Assembly (NCBI GenBank): GCA_026419785.1
Contig: JAODTK010000333.1
Location: 124,001 to 188,000 of the forward strand
DNA: 64,000 nucleotides
Origin: Sclerodactyla briareus
Lineage: Eukaryota; Echinodermata; Holothuroidea; Dendrochirotida; Sclerodactylidae
Direction: 5' to 3'
The position numbers and the translations under genes are program-made. Of the stretch, positions 11,241 through 24,159 are shown in pieces. The notes below the pieces were generated by a model. The model worked only from the letters and a program-made list of their open reading frames with translations. It searched no databases and was not told where the DNA came from. The first letter of the stretch is position 1. Every line of letters begins with the position of its first letter.

Positions 11241-11945
11241 TCGACTGCAAAATAAGACCATGCTTCTGCTCTGCTTGTATGCTGTGCAAACACCTCCAGA
11301 TGGCGGTTATCACGCACAAGGCCAGTGTGGAAGTATGGCAACTAAATTTTAAATGTTGGGCTTTTATATCAAAGCTGTAGGTCAATGGCTGCCACTGGAT
11401 GTGTAATGACTCAATAGTAGGTGTTTCGCGAATCTCAGAAGGGGTAAGTTCCATTCCTCTAATAGTTCTATGATACAACGAGTACTGATAACTATCTTTT
11501 TTAAACTGCGGTAATAAATCTTTTTAAACTGCGGTGTAACATATAGATGTTCCCTGACTTTCCTAGTGCTCCTAATTGTTTCTGTTTGCTGATATGCCTC
11601 ACCTAGGGGGAGTGATGTTATGTATTCTTTTGAAGATAGAAATGAGCCGACGTCTTGTGCGTCTCTCTTCAAGTGGCTCGCCACTGAAGTTCTTCCAGCA
11701 TATTCGATACACTACTACACTACTACGCTATAATTATCATCGTTAAGAACGAACGAGCTGCACGACTTTGAACTTTCTCCATGGTGAAATATCGGTTTGT
11801 ATTATGGGTCCCAGATAAGATGCACACTAAATTCCATCTTGAACGAACTCATACTTTATAATGCCGTTTCTTCACTGATTTACTGCATGAATTACGTTTC
11901 TCTCTCCTTAGAGCATTTTGTTCGCTTTATTCCCTGTCAGGCTAA
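11240..11945 (-). pseudogene. Second non-LTR retrotransposon RT C-terminal remnant
   Basis: Minus-strand frames in order: a segment like ANKML..RR then a Y-K-x-x-V-R-like patch, MEKVQSRAARSFL, VSNMLEELQWRA, LEERRTRRRLISIFK, RIHNITPP, then TPQFKK, YHRTIR and LTPSEIRETPTIES. This is the usual RT-thumb plus C-terminal tail of CR1/Nimb/L2-type elements (RRAARFV, LGWxxLxxRR, RTIxxWNxLPxxI). Frame changes occur at least four times. It ends at 11945 without the catalytic FADD box, so it is 5'-truncated, as is common for these elements. It is distinct in sequence from the remnant at 8690-10345. Confidence 0.78.
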
Positions 11946-14640
11946 GAATTGGTGCTGGGACCAACTAAGTTAATTGCTCAATTCGATGCAATAGCGCCCT
12001 CCTACGCCCCAAATTTGAGCATGACCTGCCACTTACAGACGGCATGTCTTTTCCTGATCCTACCCCACCTTCGGATCATCTCCCTATCTTGGATAAATGT
12101 GATGATATGATGCGCAATCACGGCGGGTGATGTGTGTTTGATGATTGGGAGAGGGGGGGGGGGGGGCGGGACAAGTGAATACCTATCTACAGTGAGCGCC
12201 ACCACTGTTGGCGCATAGCGCACAAAAAGAACATTTTCCCGTGCCTCATATGGGACGTAGGCAGCATAATAAATCGACAACGATTTGTATTTTGGGAAAG
12301 GGTCTCCAAAAACTTATCACTTTAGGGATCAATTTCAGGGTTTTGCGTTGGGTGCTGTGACATTCTATAGGAGACATGCAAGTGAGGTTAACGGTCATGA
12401 AGGAGGCAATGGGAATGCATGGGCAATGGCAACGACCTCTACGTTCGCACGAAACGCGAATTTACAGGATCCAATTTGACAACGACATTGCACTGACCCC
12501 TGACCTATCACTCAGATAGCCCTGCTACTTAGTTTTTTTACTCAAGATTACAGATAACGGCCCATAACGGCCCCCCATTTTAAATCCTCTCTTCCGATCT
12601 GCTATTTTATGGGGTTTCACCCGCACCGTGTGCCGGCCCTCTTAATATGTGCACCGTGCACGCACCGCCACATTCGACATTGCAGGTCGCACCCATAATG
12701 AGAAAAAAAAATCTCGCCAGGTGGTGGTGCCCAACCCCCGTCACCATCACCCCCCTTCACCCAGATACGATTGTTTTGTAGGTTAGTTTATTATAACTGA
12801 TCTCCTAAAGGAATCGACAACGTCCAATGAAGGAGTGCAACACACAAAGTTGGTAAAGACAGTCTTAACGCAAGCGTTGGAATGAAGGAGAACCATTCTT
12901 TCATTGAAAATTATAACAACCCAGAAGTAATTCCAGGCCCGAATAGCAGTCGGCCCCAATATTGGCGGGGGGGGAACAATTGCAATGTCAGGCCCCAACC
13001 CAATTTTTTTTTTTTTTTTTTTGGGGGGGGGGGAGCCGTCTCCCCGCCCCCCATGATCGCCGCACATTAATGTTACCTAAACAGAAATAGGGAAAAGTCG
13101 CACTTGTTGACTTGTTGAAAAAATTCCTGTGACTTGCTTCATGATTGAGTGACCTGTTTCTATTGAAGTTTGTCCAGTGATTTGCCTAAAAATAACTTGT
13201 ATTAACCACCTAGCAAGCGGATGACTGCCAAGGAACGGGGCCCAAGACTCGGTCAACACCGACCACACATATCATTTCGAGACGCTTGGTATCAGCTTTC
13301 GACAGAACCCAGGCCCCCGCTAAGGGGGGGTGGTGCTGGGGGTTTGGCTACAGCCCCTGCAATTTTTCTGACGGGGTGCGTATCACCCGACCGATTTTCA
13401 GGTCACTGTGTCCAGCACCCAGTCGTTTTGAGCTTAGGCTGTCATGAATCAATATTTGCAGAATTTGGTATCCCGGCTTTATTCGATTCCTGGCGCGCGC
13501 GGTAATTTTTCTTCCTTTACTTGAGGCAATTGAATTGAAGAATATCCTAATAATGACCCCAAATCACTCGATTTTTTGATGCTTGGTCTGATAGTATTGG
13601 AAGAAGATCTCTTGATGTTTCCTTATAATTGTTTTATAAAATCCTCAAGGCACCTAAACAACTTGATAAAATACCTAAAAGTGAATTTTTCAGAATGTTC
13701 CTCTGTATATAAACATGCACGTATTTGTATGTTGGCTCGCAGCCCCCCTAGCGTCAACATTCAACCTTGGGGTTGGGTTCGCACAATTTGGCCAGATTCC
13801 TCCCGACCGGTAGTGGGAGGTTGCCACTGTAAAGATTTCCCTTGACGAATCTCATCAATTTTGTTTTTTAAAATCGCCGTAGTTGTGCTCTGTTAATCTT
13901 GTGTACTGGACGTTAAAGGTCGAATCAGCAGCACTGGCCTTTTCCTCCGGTGGTCTGTGAGGCCTGATTTGTTCTAAATTCTTTGGCCTCGCTTTCGCGA
14001 TCAACTGATGACATCCTGCTTTGACGGGCACATCACCATTAAAACCACATACCTACCCCGACATAGGCCTACTACGTTCACAACCCGGGCCTATGCAAGC
14101 CTTCGTATGCACATAGGGGTCTGCACCATGACAAATTTTCAATCATATTTGGATCCGTAATACATAAAATCATACCATGGCGGCGATCAGGAACGGGGTG
14201 GACAATTTGTTCCCCAATATTTGGTGGGGGGATACGATCAAGATACCCCCCCCCCACAAGATTTTGAGCGGACTGGCGAAGACAAACCAAATCCTATGAT
14301 CATATGGCTCGGTAATACGGACAAAACAAAAATGTCCCAACTATATTTGCGTATTAGATTGTTTAATTTTTGGTGGAAGGCCGAAATGCTGGGAGAAAAA
14401 ATAGCGCTGCGGCGATGTATATATATGAAGAAAAAAAAATGACCAAATGTCTGCTGACTGGCTTAATTCCTTTCATTCAAATGCCCTAAAAAAATGCACA
14501 CATTTTCCATGACAGTGATGTTCAAGCAAATTTTTCAATCTGCGCAGCGTCCAACCCAATTGGAAGGGTCCTCGATTGAATATCTCTAAGACAAAAAAAA
14601 TGACTATGGTAAGGAATGGAGACCACGATAAGAAATGTAA
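11946..14640. other. Intergenic, no gene; several G and T runs
   Basis: I see no supportable coding region. There are long homopolymers, notably a G-run near 12153-12166 and a T-run followed by a G-run near 13003-13031. The open frame at 13221-13505 (94 aa) has no recognisable motif. Confidence 0.4.
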
Positions 14641-15450
14641 CTGATTACATCGATCAGTTTTTGGATATTTACTGTCCAATTTCAAGTGATTGCATACTGC
14701 CATGAGTGAATAATGAATTAACGAAGATCAGTTCCTTCAAGCGTGGTTTTCTTGAGATTACATTTTAGAAATTTATTTTGGTCAATTTTGGGGATGTTGC
14801 TTACTGCCGAGTAAGACATGGGAAGTACACGTTTCAGGCATCTTGGGTATTCGTAGGCTCAAACTTTCATCATTGTACCTATACGAGACCACGGAATCTG
14901 GCCCAAATTGTGAGGATTAAACATCAATTATTTTGTTCCTTGTCAGAGCATTTCTTGAAATACAAATTTTAAAAATATGCCAATTTTAGAGACGTGGTTG
15001 ACTCACCCATAATGTGAAAATGAAAATTCCCCTTGTACCTACGCGTCCAATGATGGTGGCGGCTGGCCGAATTGTAAGGAATACACATTGATCAAGTTCC
15101 TTCAAGAACTTTCTTGAAATTGTGAATTGACATTTTAGCCAATTCTAGCCGAGACGTTTTGCTTACTGCCTACGTCCGGGGAAATGCCGTTTCCGTCAAT
15201 CTGGGGTCTGTAAAACAAAAACTTTTACTTGTGCCCCTAGCGTCAACAAACCGACGGTGGACCGAATTGTACGTAAGAACATTGATCAGTGCCTCGCGGA
15301 TATGTTTCTTGAAAAGAAATAAAAATGGGAATTATTGAAGATTTTTTGGATGTTAATTACTGCATATAACCCCAGAAGTACCGTTTCCTGCAATTAGGGG
15401 GGTCTGTGAAACCAAAAAAAATTTATTGGGACGCTAAACACGCGCCAACC
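14640..15450 (+). repeat. ~185-bp tandem repeat, about four diverged copies
   Basis: The recurring block 'gatcagttccttcaag'/'tttcttgaaat' appears near 14727, 14921, 15092 and 15275. The blocks 'ttgcttactgcc', 'cgtttc..gcatcttggggtc' and 'cctagcgtcaac..accgatggtgg' recur in between. Copies differ by substitutions and small indels. It could be a local satellite or the internal repeats of a larger transposon. Confidence 0.6.
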
Positions 15451-16284
15451 CATCGGTGGGCTCCGCTTAGATGGGCTCACCCTTATATTCTCACCCATAT
15501 CCACAGATCGCCCGCCCCTGATCATTAACAAAACGAAAGACAGTGAGTTAATTATATCAAGTTCAATAATATGAAAAGCCAGGGACTTTTCAGCTTCATT
15601 GATCTAGTTATGAACCAAATTTTGCATCTTCGAAGCAGGCCAGGCATCTTCAAAAGTGGACGTTGGAAACTCCTTTCCTTATACCCTCACGGACGGCGGT
15701 CCATAATGGGCGGATCCTGAGGTAGACGTTTCCCCGTACACCAGAAACAGCTAATACCCCGCTGTTCACTGTTATTTTGCTTTCGCTCATGGTTGCCACT
15801 GACTCGGCTTGCTATTAACGATTAGGATACTGTACCGCGGGGACATTCAGGGTGTTTGTACTGTTCTACTCGGAATCACAGTTTTTTTAGCGCGATCGCT
15901 ATGAAATAACAACAACAAAAAAGTTATAAAAAAAAAAGTGAAAGAGAGAGAAAAAAATCTGAAAAAATGAAAAGACGAAAAGTAGGTTTCTGGCAGGGGG
16001 TAGGTGGATAGGTGTCTTTAGTCAGGAGAGCTCAGCACCCCAGTATAAAATCGTTCGCAGGGGCCTGACAGTACCCCAGATTTTTTCGAAAGATGTGCAT
16101 AACTTGACCTTAAACTTATATGCCTACAGGAAGCATCAGCTAATATGAATCTTGACACACACAGGACTTGTCTTTAATTTCTCTGCAATTGCATACACAT
16201 CATGTGTTATGAGCCCCAATATTACCTCAAGTTCACAAGTTGATATTGAAACAAGATGTCATGCGGAGTTATCCCGCAACACTG
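15451..16284. other. No recognised feature
   Basis: Unclassified intergenic sequence with an A-rich simple tract near 15906-15980. No ORF, RNA or repeat family could be assigned. Confidence 0.35.
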
Positions 16285-18160
16285 TAAGGGGTCGGGGATA
16301 TTAGGTTTTGGCCGGGCCCGCCGTGCGCCGCCGCCGGCTCCGCCGCCGCCGCCGCCACGCCGGAAACTTTAGGCGTTAGCGCTTCATTCTTTAAACACTT
16401 TATACGATTGACCCAAAACTTGGTACACATATCCGTATGAGTAAAATCTCGGATAAGTTCGAAAAGGGCTATATCGTTTATTTGTTGCCCTCTTTTTGCA
16501 GGTTTTTCGCCAAAATTTTAAGTTCGTGCGATTGACACGAAAAGTTTGGTGGTTTGGGTAGTTGTGAGAGGGCGAAAAACTGGTGACAATTTCAAGGTCA
16601 TCCGAGGTCAAGTTTGATTTTCTTTGGCCAGTAGCTAATTATAGCAGAAATGTATGTGATTATTTAAACTTCAATTGGATTTCATGGAAACTTGGTGAAT
16701 AGGCGCCAACTACAATGCAGAGAATTTCCCCAATGTGGCCGAGGTCACATGGAGGTATCATGAGGACTAATTGCATAATAGTTGGCCAAACTAGCAATTA
16801 GGCAAATTTATAAACTTGTTGTATTCTCACGAGAAACTTGGTGAGTAGGACCTTCTAACAGATCCCGATAAACTTTATTCAATTGCGTTGAAATCACTGC
16901 TGAAGGTATATGTGTTTTTTTAATTTACATTATTCTTTAGCATAATTAGAATAATTGAATGCAATTATTTTCTCAACTTTTAGGGATTTTGACGAAACAT
17001 TGAAAGGACCTACTACCAGTCCTGATAAAGTTATTCAAGAGCATCAAGTTCACTGAGGGTAAACTTGTGGGACTAATTTGCATATTAGTTTTCCTGATTC
17101 AGTCAAAAATGATGAGTTTAATACTTTTTTTCGCATAAACATTGGACATGTTCTTGTAATGCTATGCTTCAGATGGTGCATCACATGGAGTGTAACACTT
17201 TTCATAATAACCGCCATGTCCATTGAAGGTCATTAAATTCACTTATGGGTCAAAAACTGATTTTAGTACTTTTCGCCAATAGCACTGGGTGTGTTCATCA
17301 GAATGCAGAATGCTCCTATGAGTGGATTTATCACATTGGAAGTAACAATTTTTCATAAAAACTGTCAAATAATTAAGTTCTTCGGGGTCACTTAGGGGTC
17401 AAAAACTGTTTTTTTGGCTATAATCGAGAATTGAATATCTGCTAAAGCTGGATGTTTCACCGTTGTTATATAATTGTTGACCTGCCTGTGTTGACCTCTG
17501 ACCTGAATTTGACCTCTGCGGTGTCATGTGGTTAAAGGTCTTATCTTGAATAAATGTGCTTATTTAGGAAGTTACGACGGGCAAAAAAAAAAAAAACTGT
17601 TATTTGTTGGATATGTTATGAGAGTTTTGTGTGCTTTTATGGGGGAAAACACACCTCCCGCTTCGATCGGACAGTTACTTTGGGAGTTACAAGGTGTCAA
17701 AGCTTAATTTAATACTTTTTCCGCATCATTGGACATGTTCATTTTGGAATGCACTTATGCTTCCAGGGTGGAATGCACACATGATGTAACAATTTCATAA
17801 CCGCCATGTCATGAGGTCAAAGGTTACTTAGGGTCAAAAACTGATTTTATATTTTTCCGGCAATAGCAACTGGGTATTGTTCCAAATGCAAAATGCTCCT
17901 GCGAGTGGATGTATCACATGGAGAGTAAACAATTCTCATAAAAACTGTCCTAATCAATAGGTCTTCGAAGTCACTTAGGGGTCAAAAACTGTTTTTTGGC
18001 TATAATCGGAAAATTGAATATCTGCGAATGCTGGATGGTTCACAATTGTGATATCATTTTGACCTGCATGTGTTGGGACCTCTGACCTGAATTTGATCTC
18101 TGTCGGGTGGTCATGTGGGTGAAGGTCAATCTTGAATAATGTGCTTATTAATGACGCACC
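16285..18160 (+). mobile_element. Family C repeat, long copy with two internal tandem units
   Basis: It starts with 'gtcggggatattaggttttgg', a (GCC)n tract at 16318-16362 and 'gaaactttaggcgttagc', as in the copy at 6740. The body is the 'gaaacttggtgagtagg'/'gaggtcacatgg' type. Two ~440-bp segments, 17139-17580 and 17722-18156, are tandem copies about 583 bp apart, sharing 'ggtcaaaaactgattt', 'tgctcctrygagtggat' and 'tgacctctgacctgaattt'. Inverse-complement relatives of the 5' end occur near 43200 and 54000, so the family may have terminal inverted repeats. Confidence 0.55.
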
Positions 18161-19130
18161 TTGTCCGGGGGCTGTAGGGGTGCCTCAAAATTAACCATTG
18201 CATTAGAATGACCCATTTTAAACTGTGACACTTGTTGCTTCACAAGTCTATAAATTCTTCTTTCCACGAATATTGTCCGGTTTCTTGCTCACCTAATTTC
18301 TTGAATAGGAGATGCGGATATATCGTCCTGGCGGTTTACCCGCCCGACAATTTTCTAGTTCCACTGAATTATTCCACTCTCTTTCTCATTACCACAAGAA
18401 GTACTATTTACCGCGTTTCTTTTTTTGGAGGGGTCAAGGGCGAGATCTAGACCGATACATAGGAGGGGACCGTTTTTCCCAGGTGGGCCAAATGATAAAA
18501 TAGTGGGGGCGTAATACTTTGCTATATAGCTGAGCCATTGAGGCTGTTCGCCGTCATTCGATTGCGATCCCAGAGGAAGTTATTTCATGTTTTTTTCCTC
18601 AATTCGTGCCCTCCGAAGGGGATGTTCTTGGGTATCCCCATTTGGGCTTCCGCCCATATATGTAAGAAGTATGGAGAGAAAAGTGCCCTCCTTGGCCTTC
18701 CACGACTGTGGTTATGCGCTGGGGTTATGTTCATGTTATAAAATCATAGGCGCTGCCCATTACCCCCAATCTTGCAGCTTTGCCTGCAGGTGCGCGGAAC
18801 GAATGAGCGACTGCTCGCAAAAACGTCAAGCTGCTGCATGGCGGTTAATTCCAGGTCACTGCCCACTGGGCACGAATTCCGGTGATTCAGGTCGCTTTCC
18901 CTGTTCAACTAGTCCATTTTTTCGCCCAGTCGTTGTCGTTTTTGCCGGTCTCTCTTTCCCCCGGACCACATACTCTCCTTGTTTGCTTTTCGCTGCCTAC
19001 ACACCTAACCTAATTCCTTGATTTTTGATGTTCCATTGTCCATTGGAATTGCGGTAACCACAGTCATTGAATCACTCCCCCACCTTTTCCAACAAACCAA
19101 CAACTGCATTTTTTTTACATCTGCAAACTA
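18161..19130. other. No supported gene
   Basis: Contains a 144-aa plus-strand open frame (18587-19021) with cysteines and prolines but no recognisable domain. It may be 3' sequence of the retrotransposon remnant that begins at 19132 on the minus strand. Confidence 0.3.
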
Positions 19131-19131
19131 T

Positions 19132-19925
19132 TTAGCTTCGTACAAAGTTGAATCTGTGGCGTCCTGGATATATTGATCTCTTAAATTTAGAACCGTTTCC
19201 ATCTTTTGCACAGTGCTTACGCAGGCTAAACAGTTTAGTGTAGTGAAGCGGGGTTAGGAAGGTCAAAATCCTCACGAGAGACCCTGAGCCACAACATCCC
19301 ATAAGCAATAAGAACAACCCAGATGCCCCAAGGATTTCGCCCACAATTCTTTCAAAATAATCGAGACTGTTCTTGAATGCAGTCAACACTCTGAGACAGA
19401 ACAACTATTCAGGGAAGGCTATTCACTCCATCAATAACTCTTGCGAGGAAAAAATATTTTCCGAATGTCCAATCATCAGCGCTTGCCACGAGCTTGAGGC
19501 AATGCCACCATATTGGTGGAACCTTAGAAAGCTCAAACAAATAGTGGAAGGAAAGGTCCCCCATTCATGAACAATTTAAAACTGAATCCCCCAATAATCG
19601 CAATTACGAAACGCCAGAAAAAGTGAAGACCCACGAACCGATCCTCGAGGAACACCACTATTGACCTTTTGCCGAGGAACTACTCCCATTGTGACATCTC
19701 GTTGTTCCCTAACCCCATTGAGAAGCCCCTAGAATCCTTCAACGACCATTCCCCTTAATGCCAAGACTTTCCAATTTAGGCAAGAGACGTTCATGAGGAA
19801 CCTTGTCAAAACTTTTCTGAAGTCTAGGAAAATATATCAACAGCACTGTCGTTTGTCATTTTGCAATACTACAACTTCTATGGATCTAAGTAGATTGTTC
19901 AAAAAACGATTTTTCTGAAACTCTC
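19132..19925 (-). pseudogene. Non-LTR retrotransposon RT remnant with internal deletion
   Basis: On the minus strand, from about 19880 down, frames read DIFLDFRKVLT, FDKVPHERLLPKLESLGIKG, VREQRDVTMG and VNSGVPRGSV, the classic RT 'DFxKAFDxVPHxxLLxKL ... SGVPQGSVLGP' region. Soon after, at 19460-19350, a tail motif appears: FF..RVIDGVNSLP and VLTAFKNSLDYF, like 'FSxRVINxWNxLPxxVV ... VNxFKxxLD'. Normally over 200 residues separate these, so most of the palm and thumb is deleted. A possible trace of I-N-D-L..F-K-L-F-A-D-D near 19590 is weak. Multiple frameshifts are present. Confidence 0.78.
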
Positions 19926-20930
19926 ACTCACAGGGGGCACATGCCTGGAAGGCACCTTGCCGCGTCCTCCCGCCGCTTCTAGTCCAGTCAACCCGGCCTC
20001 CTCCGGGCAAACCGCAGGCCTTGGCCTTACCCCATCCCACCCTTACTCCCATGAGTTACCCAGAAGCTGTTTTACCAAGAGCTACTAGCCGTCCAGGCAG
20101 GCGGCCCCAACTCAACGAGTCCTGTATAGCCAGAATTCGGTGAACAGGATCGTCTGCCGTAAGGCGCGCCATATCCCAAAGAAGCGCAGTTGTCGATCAC
20201 GAGTCAGGCAGCTGACCTTCACCATCCCGCCTCCTCGACCCCCTGGCATTAGACACCGGTTCCTGCCAGCGGTGACAAGAGGCGAGAGCAGGGTAGTCCA
20301 AGGAAATAATTCAGCTAAGCTCAGCCCAGCACCGTGAGCGTCAAAGAGTCGCTAGATAAGCAAGACTGGAAGCACAACAGAGCCAAAAACACTTAGCTTG
20401 GTATTTGATAGATAGCGTGATCGACCAGACGCCATATCCAGGACTCATGACCTACACAAACAAGGCCAAGGCCGTCGACTAACCACGTTCCAAGCCACCA
20501 AATCGGACGCCCACCTCAGAGCGAGCCGAGGGACCGGGCGGAGAGGTGGACAACAACTCGGCACCACCGCACAGTGCCCACCACGAGACCACAACTGTCT
20601 GGGTCTTCTCCTTCTCCAGGAACGAGGGTCCAAAGAGGGCTTTGCCCCGAACCTTCGTACGGAGAGCTCCTATGACGGGCAGCGGCGTCAGGAGAATTCC
20701 CACACAATCAATGTTGATGATTTCTATGGTGGAACCTGACGAGGTAAAGAAAGAGGAGGGGGTGCCAACCCCACCTACCTGGCTATCAGATTCGGGAAGG
20801 GATGCAACCCCGTGGGCGGGAAAACCCGAAGGATCCGATCCTGAAACTGATGATGCGGAACACCGGCGGATTAGGCTATATTCGTTGAACAAACTCGACA
20901 ATACGATCCCGGATGATGGATTCTAACATC
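19926..20930. other. GC-rich island of unknown nature
   Basis: This kilobase is visibly richer in G+C and CpG than its surroundings. Overlapping open frames exist on both strands (plus 20546-20926, 126 aa; minus 20479-20901, 140 aa), neither with a recognisable domain. It directly abuts the 5' side of the RT remnant at 19132-19925, so it could be a retrotransposon 5' region or ORF1, or an unrelated insertion. No splice sites or catalytic motifs support a cellular gene. Confidence 0.35.
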
Positions 20931-21723
20931 TTGCAGATAACACTTACAATAAAACTCACTGTTATTACACGGAAGACCGGGTGCTACTGGCATGCCTTAT
21001 TCGCGCGCCGATGCCTTATTAGCGTTGTAGCGCGAGATTTTTCAGAGAATACCCATGATGAATATGTAAAAATTACCCTCTACGAGTTACATGTCTAATG
21101 GGCGCATTTTGCTGGTACAGGATGGACGCAATCAAGCAACTCATGCTAAATGTTATAACTAAATCATTGGACCCGCCCCCGCTTAAATCACAACATTTAC
21201 GTTAGTTATTTTATGATATATTTACGGAGGTGCCAGACTAGAAAAGTTTCAATTATTTCGGGTTCCTCTACTTCCTCAGTGTACGTTTTTGAGCCGATAC
21301 GACACTTTTTTTGATTTTTATAGTGGAGATTGTTAAGCCTGTATTTGTTGTAACAATTGTTTTTGGGGATAGTAGGAAATACAATTGAAATAAAATTGAA
21401 ACCACATCCACGCTCAAAAATCATGGGGGGGGGTGGAAGGCACTAGTCTCCCACTGTATGGCTCTTTGGGTGGTTGTAAAGATTGCGCAATCGGCAACCC
21501 ATCCATATAAACAATACATATATACATACAATTTAACCGCTTAACAATAAACTTAAGTTCTTCCTAGATGTGGAAGTGCATATTTAAAGAAGAACAAATG
21601 TAGGTATATTTCATTACACTCCATTACCAGTTTAAGTACAATTGTTGAGATATTACGTTATATTCATAGTTAATGTTTGTATGTAGCCCGTATTCGAAAT
21701 CGAGAGAAAGGCAATAAACAGGC

Positions 21724-21970
21724 GAAAAAATTATATAATAATACAATTATAATATAATATGTATAAAAATATAATATATCTATATAATATAATATAATAA
21801 AATATAATATAATATAATATAATATAATAAATATAACGATAATATAATTAATATAATATAATTAAGTAAATAATATATATACTATAATTTAATATAATAC
21901 AATTATAATATAATATCATATAATATAATATAATTAAAAATATAAATAATATAAATAATAGTTTATACTA
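21724..21970. repeat. AT-rich (ATAAT)n-type tract
   Basis: About 245 bp composed almost wholly of 'ataatataat' variations. Simple-sequence DNA. Sequence on either side (20931-21723) is AT-rich with no recognised gene. Confidence 0.85.
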
Positions 21971-22019
21971 CAATTTGATATTAGTAATTCACACAAAAAA
22001 CAATCTTCAACGCACCTTA

Positions 22020-22540
22020 GAAAGTCGTCTTCGCCTCATACAACTCAACTTTTACGAACGCGAAAATCGAAATTAATTCTGTGTTTGGTGAACAAATTGA
22101 ATAGTACCTTATCTGGTAATCCCCCGAAAATTTATTCTCTTCTTAAACAGTTCAAGGTCATTTGTCCGTTTCATTCATTCATGTTTCAAACCATTTAGTT
22201 ACATGTCTATTTTACTCGACTATTCATATGCATGTGTTTGGCAACGTTTTATCGTTTGTACTGTCAGTTGTTTGTATCAGGGGCCTCGGGGAATTAGTTA
22301 CATGCTAATCGAGTAAAGTAACCCATTTGAAAGTTAAAAAAAAAAAAAAAAAAAAAAATAGGATAGACGACAGATGCAGTCAAGTAAATACAACGTTGTA
22401 TTAACGACGCTAGCTTTGGAACATACATATTGTGGGTTTCGCTCCCAACCATGTTGTTTTTCTAACACTAAACATGTTGTTTGTATAACACTAGGCTATA
22501 ATATCGTGAAAAAGTGGCTATGAGGGGGGCATTCATTTTA
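22020..22540 (+). repeat. Left member of a diverged direct repeat pair (contains poly-A)
   Basis: The blocks 'acttttacgaacg', 'ttgaatagtacctt', 'aacgacgctagctt', 'caaccatgttgttt' and 'aacactaggct..gtgaaaaagtggc' recur in the same order at 24160-24400. A 20+ A-run lies near 22337-22360. The two copies bracket a family A element. They may be duplicated flanking DNA or ends of an unrecognised element. Confidence 0.5.
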
Positions 22541-22864
22541 CCCTCGAGAACATCAACAATATACGAACGTCCTAGTATGCACTGTTCACGTAATGATGCT
22601 GGGATGATACTATTCAGGCTGATTACACATTCTTCCCTCTGAAATTACGAAATTGATCCATTGGTTGTTCGTTTGATTACAGTCATTTGTCAATAGAAGG
22701 TGGTATTTTGAATATTCGACCATATAATCAGCATTAATATTAATTGACACAAGTTTCATTAATAATCCCGACAATTTAAACATACCATTGATATAGATAC
22801 ATATATGTAATATATATATATATAAGATCCATTTGAACATAGTGCAGTAGTGGTTTAATTTGAA

Positions 22865-24108
22865 GTATTTAAACGAATTGTTAGCATTAAACAGAAACAG
22901 CACTAATCAGTGACAATTTCGATTAATAAGGACTGATTCTTGTCCATGTCTACAAAGAAGTCTAAGTATTGGGGAAAGATGGACTGATATGCCTAAATTA
23001 GGCAACATTAGACACAACACTCAACTTCCATTGTCCCATTTTCTAATTTCAAAATATTATCAGGGCCAATGGTGGACGCACACTTGTAATTTCATAGGAA
23101 TCTCAACAAACGCGAACATTGCATAAATGAGCAAACTATACACATTGAATTTTCCCAATGACTCGAGTCAAGGCTAAAAAAAAATAATGGACGAAAAGGA
23201 GACTATACCCCCACGGCTCCATACAAATTAAAAACTTTGACATTTGAGAAAGAAAACTATGCAAATAGACACACTGAATGAATCCACAGGTAAAAATATG
23301 TGGAGAGTAAAAGGTAAACCATTCCTACGGAAGCTTTCATGGGAAATCTGGCTAAAACTTCAAAATTATGCATAAATTATGAAAATTAGCATGTTGATAT
23401 GACCCCCCAGTGGACCTGAATCCATGATAAAAATGTTCGGAACTAAAGGATAAACCATACCCACCAGGTTTCATAAAAATCAAACTAACTTCAGATTTCG
23501 ATGAATATGGAAATTAGAATATTGAAGCCTGGAATGACCCAGGAATTCTTCCTTAAAAAGTTTTGCGGGCCTGAAGTAGAACATATTCAACCAAGGTCGG
23601 GAAATCGGACGAACTTTGAAATTTCGCTTAAATTATTCAAATACTAGACGTCTTGATTAGAATATTTCGCGCTGGAAAAATGAATCAGCCCCCCCCCCAC
23701 CTTTACCCCTTATAGTCCTTATATCCTGCAGATTCGCACCAAACCAAGTCACATAGCACCTACTGTTCATCCGCTTAATCTTGCTAATGGCTAAACGATA
23801 AATTACAGAAAATAGGCTAATTTACCCTACTTAATTAGTGCCTTGTGCGCTCAATAATCTAATTAGATAGTGTTCACCTAACCCCAATTACTACATACAA
23901 AATTTTACCAAAGTTGACCTTACCGTTTCGGCGAAATCCTGCTACGAGGAAGTGGGACACACATACATACCAAACACACACATACACACGCACACACATA
24001 CATACAGACATACACACACACACACACACGCACACACACACACCCACACAACAACACCACAAACGACCGTGATCGCGGAGTCTCCTTCTGAATTTTGTTA
24101 AGGGAGAC
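22865..24108 (+). mobile_element. HINE-like family A element, copy A3
   Basis: Starts internally at 'gttagcattaaacagaaac', as in A1, and runs through TGACC-rich blocks, 'accaggtttcataaaaatc' and 'gtgttcacctaacccc'. It ends with a CA/CATA microsatellite (about 23957-24049) and a terminal hairpin at 24080-24108 (gtctccttctgaa / ttaagggagac). It is the most complete 3' half in the window. The CA tract gives spurious cysteine/valine-rich frames on the minus strand. Confidence 0.65.
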
Positions 24109-24159
24109 AAACAAACACGTCTCCTCAACGCCTCCGTAGGAAATCGTTTTTGATACCAA

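Noticed and set aside
18587-19021. 144-codon plus-strand open frame, second longest in the window
   Set aside because: No recognisable domain, no splice context, next to a decayed retrotransposon; length alone is not convincing.
23874-24159. Cysteine/valine-rich minus-strand frames
   Set aside because: Translation of the CA microsatellite of element A3.
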